Positions 26,765 through 34,874 of a DNA stretch of 64,000 nt are shown here, piece by piece. Every line of letters starts with the position of its first letter. Positions within the stretch are counted from its first letter, which is position 1. This DNA is from Pseudomonas sp. R5(2019) (GTDB lineage: Bacteria > Pseudomonadota > Gammaproteobacteria > Pseudomonadales > Pseudomonadaceae), in the NCBI RefSeq assembly GCF_009905435.1, contig NZ_JAAAMT010000002.1:62001-126000 (forward strand), read 5' to 3'. The translations under genes and the position numbers were made by a program. Below the pieces are notes generated by a model that saw only the letters and a program-made list of their open reading frames with translations, made no database searches and was not told the DNA's origin.

Positions 26765-28029
26765 TCATGAATCATTGGTTTTCGAGCGCTGCTCATGGCG
26801 CTTTGCCAACCAGCAGCACAATCCACCCCAGAGCCCGACAAAGGGCACGATCAGCACAGCCACCAGACCGAAGCCGGCGCCCAGTGCGGTGAGGCCAGCC
26901 GACAGCCAGCCGCTGGCCGCATCGCCGCCGCGATACACCACGGTTTCGATGACATTCTTGGCCTTGTACTTTTCTTCTCGACTGACCACCGTCCAGAGCA
27001 TTTCCCGCGCCGGTCGCACCACCGAGAACTCGACCGCGCGGCGCAACCCTTGCGCCAACGCGACGGTTGCAGGAACGGGCGCCAGAGCCATCGCGCAAAA
27101 CGCCACGATCGTCGCCAAGGGTAGCGCGAGCAACGCACCCACGACGCCGACCAGACGAATCAACGGCGCCGTCAGCAGTAACTGAAAGACCAGCGTCAGC
27201 GCCGACACGATCAAATCGACGACCGCAAAAAACTGTGTGCGACTGGCCACATCGGAAAAACTGCCGGCCACAATTCGACCCTGCTCGAAGTACAACAAGG
27301 TCGCCGCGCTGGTGTGCAACAGCATGAACAGCACTAGCCCGAGCAGATAGGGCGAGCCAAGAATCAGCGTTACCCCGCCAAGCATGCCACCGCCCAGGCG
27401 GCAATCATCGAGCGTGGATTTTCCGCTGCGCGCTTGAGTTCGGTGCAGAAGCGCCCAGTAACATCGCACCGCCAGCTCCAACAACACAGCAGCGCCCACC
27501 GTTAACGCAACCGGCCCCAGTTTCGTGACCGCGGTCGCCGCCAGCAGGGGCCGACGAATGTACCCAGGGTCCCGCCCGCCGCAATAAAACCAAACAGCCG
27601 CTTACCTTGCTCGCTGGAAAACCGGTCGACCAGCACGCTCCAGAAGATGGAGACAATGAACAGGTTATAAATGCTGATCCACACGAAAAATGCCCGCCCG
27701 ACCTGAACCGGGCCGACGCGGTTGGCGATCAGCACCCCGAACACCAACATGGACAGCGCGATCAGACGATAAATCAACGGCACGAAGCGCCGGGCCGGCA
27801 ATCGTGACACCAGCGCTCCAAACAGCGGCACCATCAACAGCATCACGATAAAGGTCGCGGTGAACAGCCACTGCAACTTGTCCGCCCCGCCCTCCAGCCC
27901 CATCGCATCGCGCAACGGCCGCACGAGGTAGTAGCTGGCGAGCACGCAGAAATGGAACAGGAAGCCCAGCAGCACGGCTGAACGTTCGACGGGGCGAACG
28001 TCTACCCATTTCAGCGTCGTCACTGGCAC
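26765..28029 (-). pseudogene. MFS-type NTP/NDP exchange transporter-like gene, frameshifted
   Basis: Residues 1-165 (GTG start at 28029, GAGGA upstream; YYLVRPLRDAMGLEGG) read in one frame to GTFVGP. The protein then continues, in the -1-shifted frame, as LLAATAVTKLGPVALTVGAAVLLEL and runs to 26765. The break lies at a run of four G (27547-27550); a fifth G would restore a 421-aa protein of ADP/ATP-carrier-like MFS type. It has about 12 membrane segments overall. Either a real frameshift or a sequencing error in a short homopolymer. Confidence 0.8.
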
Positions 28030-28134
28030 GCTTGTGTCCTCTGAGCCAGACAGCGTCAGCCATTAACAATAGGTGATTGATCAGGGAATCAGGCCATCGG
28101 GGCCAGTGCCCGTTTTCTATTTCGTCCGCCCCTG

Positions 28135-29103
28135 TTATTCCATGGTTGGCGTTTTGTCGCGGGTCAGGATCAGGCTCAGCAGCACAGAAGTCAGGATAAT
28201 GCCGCCGACCAATGGCAGCGACCATTGAACTGGCATGTGGAACCACGGCGTGACCAACATCTTGCCGCCAATGAAGGCCAGCACGATCGCCAGGCCATAT
28301 TTGAGCAGATGGAAACGATAGGCCATGTCTGCCAGCAGGAAGTACAGCGCCCGCAGGCCCATGATGGCGAAGATGTTGGAGGTGAAGACGATGAAGGGGT
28401 CGGTGGTGACGGCGAAGATCGCCGGGATGCTGTCGACTGCGAACACCAGGTCGCTGGCTTCGATCAGCACCAGCACCAGGAACATCGGCGTCGCCCAGCG
28501 AAGACCGTTCTGCATCACAAAAAATCGCTCTGCATGAAAATCGGCGGTGATCCGCAGGTGACCGCGCAACCATCGCAACAAGGGGTTCTTGTCGAGATCG
28601 CGCTGCCGCTGGGCAAAGATCAGCATCTTGATACCGGTAATGATCAAAAAGACGCCGAAGACATACAGCACCCAAGTAAACTGCGACACCAGCCAGACAC
28701 CAGCGAAGATCATCGCGGCCCGCATGACAATCGCCCCGACCACGCCATACAAAAGGACCCGTCGCTGCAATTCCGCCGGCACGGCGAAGTAGCTGAAGAT
28801 CATGACGAAGACGAACATGTTGTCGATCGACAGTGATTGTTCAATCAGATAGCCGGTGAGGAACTCCAGCGTTTTGCGCTGGGCAACTTCAACACCGAAC
28901 GCGCCATTCAGATACCACCAGAGCAACGCGGCAAAGGCCAGTGCCAGCCCCGTCCACACCAGCACCCAGGACAGCGCCTCCCGGACCGAAACACGATGGG
29001 CCTTGCGCCCGCCGAACACAAAAAGATCCAGCGCCAGCATGGCAATGACGAAAGTGACGAAAGCACCCCACATCCAGGGTTCGCCGATGGTCATGCGGGA
29101 CAT
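28135..29103 (-). CDS. TerC family integral membrane protein
   Basis: Predicted 322 aa with about 9 membrane segments; the ATG at 29103 has GGGAG seven bases upstream. Signature SLSIDNMFVFVMIFSYF and the second motif EASDLVFAVDSIPAIFAVT carry the paired Asp/Asn residues of TerC/Alx proteins, which handle Mn2+ or metal stress and are linked to tellurite resistance. No ter operon is present, so a manganese-efflux-type role (Alx-like) is more likely. I see no pH-responsive leader upstream. Confidence 0.88.
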   Translation of the reverse strand: MSRMTIGEPWMWGAFVTFVIAMLALDLFVFGGRKAHRVSVREALSWVLVWTGLALAFAALLWWYLNGAFGVEVAQRKTLEFLTGYLIEQSLSIDNMFVFVMIFSYFAVPAELQRRVLLYGVVGAIVMRAAMIFAGVWLVSQFTWVLYVFGVFLIITGIKMLIFAQRQRDLDKNPLLRWLRGHLRITADFHAERFFVMQNGLRWATPMFLVLVLIEASDLVFAVDSIPAIFAVTTDPFIVFTSNIFAIMGLRALYFLLADMAYRFHLLKYGLAIVLAFIGGKMLVTPWFHMPVQWSLPLVGGIILTSVLLSLILTRDKTPTME

Positions 29104-29346
29104 ACCGTGCTCCCGTTCCTATGACGGAGATTTCGCCGGCTCAACCTCGTTGGGCGCCGGGTCGGCGATCCTTCTGACTGTCTAAGTCATGCTAGCGATG
29201 ATGTTGCTTCAGGAAAAATCGTTAATTACTTACGCTGGGTTCGTTTTTTTCGAAGTATTGGGAAGCCGATGACAGGTATCGTGATCGATTTTTCCGCAGA
29301 GCTAGAAACGCCTGTTGATCAAACTGACAACCACAGTTGAACAAAT

Positions 29347-29363
29347 ATACGTCAAAGACGTAT
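29347..29363. promoter_or_regulatory. HigBA-type operator
   Basis: ATACGTC-AAA-GACGTAT is a perfect 7-bp inverted repeat immediately upstream of the toxin gene. It overlaps an ATG at 29362, which argues that translation starts at 29374. Autorepression by the downstream helix-turn-helix antitoxin is expected for this arrangement. Confidence 0.6.
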
Positions 29364-29373
29364 GATCCCATCC

Positions 29374-29694
29374 ATGCTGACGATCATCGAATCCCCGTTG
29401 TTTTCCAAGCTATGGCCTGACTACTGGACCGAAGAAGAACGTGGTGCCTTCATGTCGTATCTAGCGAACAATCCAGATGCCGGTGCGGTAATACCTGGCA
29501 CGGACGGATGCCGAAAGGTTCGCTGGAGTATGGAGGGCAAGGGGAAGAGTAGCGCGGTAAGGATTATCTATACCGCGCAGCTTGCCTGTGGCGCTTTGGT
29601 GACTCTACTCATTTACGGTAAAGGCGCCACCGAGAATATACCTGCGCATATCCTGCGCAAAATCGCTAAGGAGCTGAATCATGCCCCTGACTGA
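29374..29694 (+). CDS. RelE/HigB-type toxin
   Basis: Predicted 106 aa from the ATG at 29374 (family members start MLTIIESPLFSKLWPDYW); an ATG at 29362 adds four residues. It has the RelE-fold pattern GCRKVRWSMEGKGKSSAVRIIY and LLIYGKGATENIP. It is a probable ribosome-associated mRNA interferase, neutralised by the antitoxin whose gene overlaps its 3' end by 14 bp. Toxin-first order is that of higBA systems. Both genes look intact. Confidence 0.88.
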   Translation: MLTIIESPLFSKLWPDYWTEEERGAFMSYLANNPDAGAVIPGTDGCRKVRWSMEGKGKSSAVRIIYTAQLACGALVTLLIYGKGATENIPAHILRKIAKELNHAPD

Positions 29695-29992
29695 AAAAGA
29701 ACTCCTGGAGCGGGACGCCAAACGGAATATCGGTGAAGAATTGCTGGCTTCAATTCTGGACGTGAAGGCCGGGCGCCACGGTGCCGTTCACAAGATTGAG
29801 GTAACAGAGGCAGCCGAGGCTCGCAGCAAAACGGGGCTCTCACAACCGAAATTTGCCGAATTGCTCGGCGTGTCTGTACGTACGCTGCAGGAGTGGGAGC
29901 AAGGACGTCGCACGCCGTCTGGCGCAGCGCGGTCTTTATTGCACATTGCAGCATTGAGGCCTGATGTTTTCAGGGAGGTGTTGGCGCAATAG
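29681..29992 (+). CDS. Helix-turn-helix (XRE/HigA-type) antitoxin
   Basis: Predicted 103 aa. The C-terminal half carries an XRE helix-turn-helix (TGLSQPKFAELLGVSVRTLQEWEQG, shown in part), and the N-terminal half (LLERDAKRNIGEELLASI) is the likely toxin-binding region. It overlaps the toxin gene by 14 bp. It probably represses the pair through the palindrome at 29347. Confidence 0.88.
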   Translation: MPLTEKELLERDAKRNIGEELLASILDVKAGRHGAVHKIEVTEAAEARSKTGLSQPKFAELLGVSVRTLQEWEQGRRTPSGAARSLLHIAALRPDVFREVLAQ

Positions 29993-30417
29993 CTGCTTTC
30001 GAGGCAGCGACCTTTCAAAGGACAGGGCTGACCAGACGCCTGTCATCTTGAATCAGCAGACCTCGCCAGCACACCGGGGCGGATCGCGCGGCAAAGTGGC
30101 CGTGGACCCTGGGCAGGCGCTCTGACTGGGCCACTCCCCGAAACTGAACCGTACGCCTGTGGGCAGAGCTTGCTAGCGATGAGGCCAGCACAAGCGACAA
30201 AAAACTTGCCTGGGTAGACGCAGCTATTGGCGGCCCATTCTGAGACCAGGTCGGTACCATCGCGGCGGTCCGGCGTCCCGGCAAGCCTTGCCCACAGGCC
30301 GATGGCCACGCATCGTTGCACGCTCGTTTGAAGCATAATCACCTTCGCGCAGATATCCACTCGCCTTCCTCACTATCGGGCGGACCGCCTCCCTATTCAC
30401 TCAATCAAGAGATCCCC
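29993..30417. other. Intergenic region with repeats
   Basis: No gene is supported in these 425 bp. It contains copy 2 of the 45-bp repeat (30163-30207), and 30262-30300 has REP-like text (GGTCCGGCGTCCCGGCAAGC), also found near 13675. Confidence 0.5.
30163..30207 (-). repeat. 45-bp dispersed repeat, copy 2 (inverted)
   Basis: The reverse complement matches 24227-24271 at 44 of 45 positions. The two copies bracket 5.9 kb holding the broken and intact toxin-antitoxin loci, TraX, AKR, the frameshifted MFS gene and terC. Confidence 0.75.
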
Positions 30418-30798
30418 ATGGCAAACCACGACATCACCTTCCTCCCCGACCCCGACCCGGAGTCCATTTCCTCCGACGTTGCCGGTTTCGGCGGCCTGCT
30501 GGTCTCAACCCAGATCCCTACCCGCGCCGATGGCAGCCTGGAGCTCGGCGGCATCATCGAGCAGAGCGAGTGCACCCTGCAGGCGCTCAAGGTAGCGCTG
30601 GAGCGCGCCGGCAGTTCCATGGACCGGGTCCTGCACCTGACCATCTATCTCACCGACATGGCCGACCGCGCCGCCTTCAACGAGGTCTACCAGCGCTTCT
30701 TCGCCAAGCCCTGGCCGGTGCGCGCCGCCGTTGGCGTGGCCGCCCTGGCCGTCGAAGGCATGCGCGTGGAAGTCACCGCGATGGCGGCCAAGGGCTGA
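30418..30798 (+). CDS. RidA family protein
   Basis: Predicted 126 aa from the ATG at 30418, 34 codons inside the longest frame, where the family start lies. It has the YjgF/RidA pattern: GFGGLLVSTQIPT, CTLQALKVALERAGSSMDRVL and the terminal VRAAVGVAALAVEGMRVEV. These trimeric proteins hydrolyse reactive enamine/imine intermediates from PLP enzymes. It is 306 bp upstream of the polyamine genes and may form a separate unit. Confidence 0.87.
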   Translation: MANHDITFLPDPDPESISSDVAGFGGLLVSTQIPTRADGSLELGGIIEQSECTLQALKVALERAGSSMDRVLHLTIYLTDMADRAAFNEVYQRFFAKPWPVRAAVGVAALAVEGMRVEVTAMAAKG

Positions 30799-31103
30799 GT
30801 TCGCAGTCCGACGCGGTGCCTGCGGCGTAACCGGCGTCGGACCTATGCCTCGGCATGAGAAGGGGCATTTGAAATCGGAGTATGCTGGCGGCGCACCTCG
30901 TGCTCAGGCATTGCCGAGAGGACTTCCCCGCCCGGGTGAAATGCGCCGTTACAGTTGCATGCGTTTCTGGGCCTTCGGACCGCCAATGACGACGCCAGCC
31001 CGAGACATTGACTCAGCGAATTGCACTTGCGCCCTTTCGATATGTGTCAAGAGAAGGCACAATTCGCGTCCTTTTTTTGGCTGGCCTTGCCGGAGGCCTC
31101 GAA
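30799..31103. other. Leader region upstream of the polyamine genes
   Basis: No gene is supported in these 305 bp. GCGAATTG (31016-31023) and CAATTCGC (31060-31067) form an inverted repeat around 36 bp, ending 36 bp before the decarboxylase start. It could be a leader structure, but compensatory evidence is lacking. Confidence 0.4.
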
Positions 31104-32201
31104 ATGATCAAAACGCCGTACTACCTCATCGACAAACAGAAGCTGCTTGGCAACATGCAGAAGATCGCCTACGTGCGCGAACAGTCCGGGGCCAAGGCCC
31201 TGCTGGCACTCAAGTGCTTCGCCACCTGGTCGGTGTTCGACCTGATGCAGCAGTATATGGATGGCACCACCTCGTCGTCGCTCTACGAGCTCAAGCTGGG
31301 TCGCCAGAAGTTCGCTGGCGAGACCCATGCCTACAGCGTGGCCTGGGCTGACGACGAGATCGAGGAGATGCTCGACAACTGCGACAAGATCATCTTCAAC
31401 TCCATCGGCCAGCTGCAGCGCTTCGCCGAGGCGTCCGAAGGCAAAGTCCGCGGTCTGCGGGTCAACCCTCAGGTCAGCAGCTCGGATTACCTGCTGGCCG
31501 ACCCGGCGCGGCCATTCAGCCGTCTGGGCGAATGGGATCCGGTGAAGGTCGAGCAAGTCATCGAGCAGATCTCCGGCTTCATGTTCCACAACAACTGCGA
31601 AAACGGCGATTTCGGCTTGTTCGACCAGATGCTGGGCACCATCGAAGAGCGCTTCGGCCACCTGCTGCACAAGGTCGAGTGGGTCAGCCTCGGCGGCGGC
31701 ATCCATTTCACCGGTGACGACTACGAGCTGGACGCTTTCTGCGCGCGCCTGAAGGCTTTCTCGCAGAAATACGGCGTGCAGGTCTACCTGGAGCCGGGGG
31801 AAGCGGCCATCACCCAGAGCGCGTCGCTGGAAGTCACCGTGCTCGACACCCTCTACAACGGCAAGCATCTGGCGGTGGTGGACAGCTCCATCGAAGCGCA
31901 CATGCTCGATCTGCTGATCTATCGTCTGAATGCGAAGCTTGCGCCCAGCGAAGGCGAACACACCTACATGGTATGCGGCAAATCCTGCCTGGCCGGAGAC
32001 ATTTTCGGCGAATACCCGTTCGATCGTCCGCTGGCCATCGGCGATCGGCTGTCGTTCATCGACGCAGCAGGTTACACCATGGTCAAGAAAAACTGGTTCA
32101 ACGGCCTGAAAATGCCGTCCATCGTCGTGAAACAACTCGATGGTAGCGTTGAAGTGGTTCGTGAATTCGGTTTTGACGATTACCTGTCCAGCCTCTCGTA
32201 A
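31104..32201 (+). CDS. nspC: Carboxynorspermidine/carboxyspermidine decarboxylase
   Basis: Predicted 365 aa. The ATG at 31104 has GGAGG seven bases upstream; 32 upstream codons of the frame are discarded. It is an alanine-racemase-fold PLP decarboxylase: the PLP lysine lies in LLALKCFATWSVFD, with GGGIHFTGDDY, YLEPGEA and the C-terminal CGKSCLAGDIFGEYPFD. It removes CO2 from carboxynorspermidine or carboxyspermidine to give (nor)spermidine. The dehydrogenase making its substrate follows 27 bp downstream. Confidence 0.92.
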   Translation: MIKTPYYLIDKQKLLGNMQKIAYVREQSGAKALLALKCFATWSVFDLMQQYMDGTTSSSLYELKLGRQKFAGETHAYSVAWADDEIEEMLDNCDKIIFNSIGQLQRFAEASEGKVRGLRVNPQVSSSDYLLADPARPFSRLGEWDPVKVEQVIEQISGFMFHNNCENGDFGLFDQMLGTIEERFGHLLHKVEWVSLGGGIHFTGDDYELDAFCARLKAFSQKYGVQVYLEPGEAAITQSASLEVTVLDTLYNGKHLAVVDSSIEAHMLDLLIYRLNAKLAPSEGEHTYMVCGKSCLAGDIFGEYPFDRPLAIGDRLSFIDAAGYTMVKKNWFNGLKMPSIVVKQLDGSVEVVREFGFDDYLSSLS

Positions 32202-32228
32202 GCTGGCACATAAGGAGAGATAAAGAGA

Positions 32229-33464
32229 TTGAAGAAGAACGTTCTTATCATTGGAGCAGGAGGTGTCGCCAAGGTGGTGGCCCACAAGTGCGCGCAGCAT
32301 AACGATGAACTCGGTCGTATTGCCATCGCGTCGCGCAGCATCTCCAAATGCCAGGCCATCATCGACAGCGTCAAGGCCAAGGGCAGCCTCAAGCAGCCCG
32401 CCGAGATCAAAGCCTTTTCGCTGAACGCTCTGGATGTCGAGGCGACCAAGGTGCTGATCCGCGAAACCGAATCGCAGATCGTCATCAACGTCGGTTCCGC
32501 CTTCCTCAACATGTCGGTGCTGCGTGCCTGCATCGATACCGGCGCGGCCTATCTGGACACCGCCATTCACGAAGAACCGGGCAAGATCTGCGAGACGCCG
32601 CCCTGGTATGGCAACTACGAGTGGAAGCACCTCGAGGAATGCAAGCAGAAGAACATCACCGCCATTCTCGGCGTGGGCTTCGACCCAGGGGTGGTCAACG
32701 CCTATGCGGCACTGGCGCAACAACAGTATTTCGACAGCATTGATTCGATCGACATTCTCGATGTCAATGCCGGTTCCCACGGCAAGTATTTCGCCACCAA
32801 TTTCGACCCGGAAATCAATTTCCGCGAATTTACCGGACAGGTGTGGAGCTGGCAGAACAGCCAGTGGACCAGCAACACCATGTTCGAAGTCAAGCGTACC
32901 GACGACCTGCCGGTGGTCGGTTCGCAGAACCTGTACCTGACCGGCCACGATGAAGTTCATTCCCTGTCGAAGAACCTCAACGTGCCCAACGTGCGTTTCT
33001 GGATGAGCTTCGGCGAGCACTACATCAATGTGTTCACCGTCCTCCGGAACCTGGGCCTGCTCTCCGAGCAGCCGGTCAAGACCGCCGAGGGCCTGGAAGT
33101 CGTGCCGCTGAAAGTGGTCAAGGCCGTGCTTCCTGACCCGAGCTCGCTGGCGCCGGGCTACACCGGCAAGACCTGCATCGGCGACCTGGTCAAGGGCACC
33201 AAGGATGGCCAGCCGCGCGAGCTGTTCATCTACAACGTGGCCGACCACGAAGAAGCCTTTGCCGAAACCGACAGCCAGGGCATTTCCTACACCGCTGGCG
33301 TACCGCCGGTGGCCGCCGCCCTGCTGGTCGCCCGCGGCGAGTGGGACGTGCAGCGCATGGCCAACGTCGAAGAACTGCCGGCTGAGCCGTTCCTCAAGGC
33401 GCTGGACGTGATGGGCCTGCCGACCCGCATCAAGGACGAGAACGGCGATCGTCCCTGGAGCTGA
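32229..33464 (+). CDS. Carboxynorspermidine/carboxyspermidine synthase (saccharopine dehydrogenase family)
   Basis: Predicted 411 aa from a TTG at 32229, the only start that keeps the Rossmann strand KKNVLIIGAGGVAKVVAHK at the N-terminus; AGGAGA lies about ten bases upstream. The saccharopine-dehydrogenase fold continues with IVINVGSAFLNMSVL and LGVGFDPGVVNAYAA. It reductively condenses aspartate semialdehyde with diaminopropane or putrescine using NADPH. With the decarboxylase upstream it forms the complete two-step alternative route to spermidine or norspermidine. The choice of amine cannot be read from sequence. Confidence 0.9.
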   Translation: MKKNVLIIGAGGVAKVVAHKCAQHNDELGRIAIASRSISKCQAIIDSVKAKGSLKQPAEIKAFSLNALDVEATKVLIRETESQIVINVGSAFLNMSVLRACIDTGAAYLDTAIHEEPGKICETPPWYGNYEWKHLEECKQKNITAILGVGFDPGVVNAYAALAQQQYFDSIDSIDILDVNAGSHGKYFATNFDPEINFREFTGQVWSWQNSQWTSNTMFEVKRTDDLPVVGSQNLYLTGHDEVHSLSKNLNVPNVRFWMSFGEHYINVFTVLRNLGLLSEQPVKTAEGLEVVPLKVVKAVLPDPSSLAPGYTGKTCIGDLVKGTKDGQPRELFIYNVADHEEAFAETDSQGISYTAGVPPVAAALLVARGEWDVQRMANVEELPAEPFLKALDVMGLPTRIKDENGDRPWS

Positions 33465-33506
33465 GTCAGCTCAAGCGCCAAAATGACGAGGTGCGCCGCG
33501 TCGCCT

Positions 33507-33599
33507 GCTTCGCGGGCAAGCCGGAACGCCGGACCGCCGGCTCCTACAGGGTTTTTGTGTAGTCCCGGCGTGTAGGAGCTGGGCTTGCCCGCGAAGCGA
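33507..33599. repeat. REP pair (GGCTTGCCCGCGAAG family)
   Basis: GCTTCGCGGGCAAGCC (33507-33522) and GGCTTGCCCGCGAAGC (33582-33597) with GGCTCCTACA / TGTAGGAGC inner arms form a long imperfect hairpin downstream of the polyamine genes. Confidence 0.75.
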
Positions 33600-33648
33600 T
33601 CTTGAAGGCCGCATCATCATTCGATCTGCCCATTCGAGTGCTATAAAA

Positions 33649-33670
33649 AAGGCGCTCCGTAGAGCGCCTT
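33649..33670 (-). terminator. Rho-independent terminator of the Hsp20 gene
   Basis: GGCGCTC-CGTA-GAGCGCC forms a 7-bp stem. Read on the minus strand it is followed by TTTTTT, eight bases after the hsp20 stop codon. Confidence 0.85.
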
Positions 33671-33677
33671 CGAAGGG

Positions 33678-34148
33678 TTACTGAACTTCAACTTTATGCT
33701 CACCTGCAATCTCATCCTCGCGATTGATTGCAATACGTTTGGCTTTGGCTTCTTCCGGGATCTCGCGCAGCAGTTCAATGCTCAACAAACCGTTCTTGAG
33801 CGTTGCACCTTGCACTTCAATATGATCGGCCAAACGGAAGGACAAGCGAAAAGCCCCGTGCATGATCCCTTGATGAAGGTACGTTACGTCGCTGCCCGTT
33901 TCCCGTCTTTCCCGGCGCTCACCGGAAACCGTCAGCACACCTTTTTCAACCTGCAACTCCAGATCCTCTTCGACCAGCCCGGCGGCAGCAATCACGATTC
34001 TGTAATGGTCATCGCCATACTTTTCAACGTTATGGGGCGGATAGGTCGTGCCTGTTTCGCTGCGCAGCGCCGACTCGAAAAAATCGTTGAAGCGGTCGAA
34101 GCCGATCGACTGGCGGAACAGTGGAGCCAACGAAAGTGTGGTAGCCAT
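33678..34148 (-). CDS. Small heat-shock protein, Hsp20/IbpA family
   Basis: Predicted 156 aa. The ATG at 34148 has AGGAGGT upstream. N-terminal region with LFRQSIGFDRFNDFFE, alpha-crystallin domain from about residue 40 (YRIVIAAAGLVEEDLELQVE, GAFRLSFRL, ATLKNGLLSIEL) and the C-terminal I-x-I anchor in RIAINRE. ATP-independent holdase that binds unfolding proteins. A sigma-32-type promoter and a terminator flank it, so it is monocistronic. Confidence 0.92.
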   Translation of the reverse strand: MATTLSLAPLFRQSIGFDRFNDFFESALRSETGTTYPPHNVEKYGDDHYRIVIAAAGLVEEDLELQVEKGVLTVSGERRERRETGSDVTYLHQGIMHGAFRLSFRLADHIEVQGATLKNGLLSIELLREIPEEAKAKRIAINREDEIAGEHKVEVQ

Positions 34149-34213
34149 TTCGAAACCTCCTGAGTGTAAGCTCATTGAATCAAAGCGCCCTTGCGGGTAA
34201 CGCTTATCACACT

Positions 34214-34242
34214 ACATCGGGTACGACGGCAAAACAATCAAG
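34214..34242 (-). promoter_or_regulatory. Predicted sigma-32 (heat-shock) promoter
   Basis: On the minus strand CTTGAT (34242-34237), a 15-bp spacer and CCCGATGT (34221-34214) match the RpoH consensus CTTGAA / CCCCATNT, 66 bp upstream of the Hsp20 start. Confidence 0.65.
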
Positions 34243-34409
34243 GCCCCCTGCGCTGTTTTTCCGTGAGCGATAGAGCCTTATACGTTTGACTTATTTAAAG
34301 TTGAAGGCTCATTCCCTTTATGAACATCCAACACTTCATCAATTGTCCGTTGACAACAGCAGCATCGAGTTCAAGATTTAATACCCATAAACAACCAGGA
34401 GATCTTGTC

Positions 34410-34796
34410 ATGGCTAAAGTCCAGATTTTAGCCGGCGATTTTCTGTGTGGTGACGGAGAGTATGACGACGGTGTTTTCAAAATAGAGACGCCTCTATTCC
34501 CTTGGCCAGGCCTGAAAATTCCGACTTCATGGATAGAATCGATCAAGACCATGGAAGACAAGGGCTCCGACCCGATCGACACAGCGCTGACATTGGGACT
34601 GGCAGGCGGCCTGGTTCTGGGCCCTCTCGGAGCGATGGCGGGCTTCCTGTTTCCTGACGATGATGCGCAGGTCACATTTATCGTCACGTTGAAGGATGGC
34701 AGGAAACTCACGCTGCTCTCCGATGGCGACACGTATCAGCAAATAAAGCAGCCATTGCTCCGCAAGCATCCGGCTGCTGATCGCCATGCAGGGTGA
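34410..34796 (+). CDS. Small hypothetical protein with glycine-rich hydrophobic segment
   Basis: Predicted 128 aa from the ATG at 34410, with AGGAG upstream. I do not recognise the family. Residues 1-50 look like a soluble beta-rich part (AKVQILAGDFLCGDGEYDD), and 64-84 are Gly/Leu-rich and hydrophobic (LTLGLAGGLVLGPLGAMAGF). The end (VTFIVTLKDGRKLTLLSDGD) looks like beta strands. Pattern and size recall proteins that sense or scaffold at the membrane, but no function is claimed. It stands alone between convergent/divergent neighbours. Confidence 0.7.
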   Translation: MAKVQILAGDFLCGDGEYDDGVFKIETPLFPWPGLKIPTSWIESIKTMEDKGSDPIDTALTLGLAGGLVLGPLGAMAGFLFPDDDAQVTFIVTLKDGRKLTLLSDGDTYQQIKQPLLRKHPAADRHAG

Positions 34797-34874
34797 AAAG
34801 TCAGCCGCGCGAGCCATGAGCCACTGCAACGATACCGGCCAACACTGTGCAGACGCAGGCAATGCAACCGACGA

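Noticed and set aside
29104..29346. pH- or manganese-responsive riboswitch upstream of terC (alx/yybP-ykoY type)
   Set aside because: I could not find the conserved loop sequences or an attenuator in the leader.
24227..30207. Insertion sequence or transposon with 45-bp terminal inverted repeats
   Set aside because: No transposase or target-site duplication is seen, and part of the repeat looks like a common Pseudomonas REP variant, so it is reported only as a bracketed block.
31047..33248. 733-codon minus-strand frame across the polyamine genes
   Set aside because: It spans two well-supported plus-strand genes and has no recognisable domain; it exists because of codon bias in high-G+C DNA.
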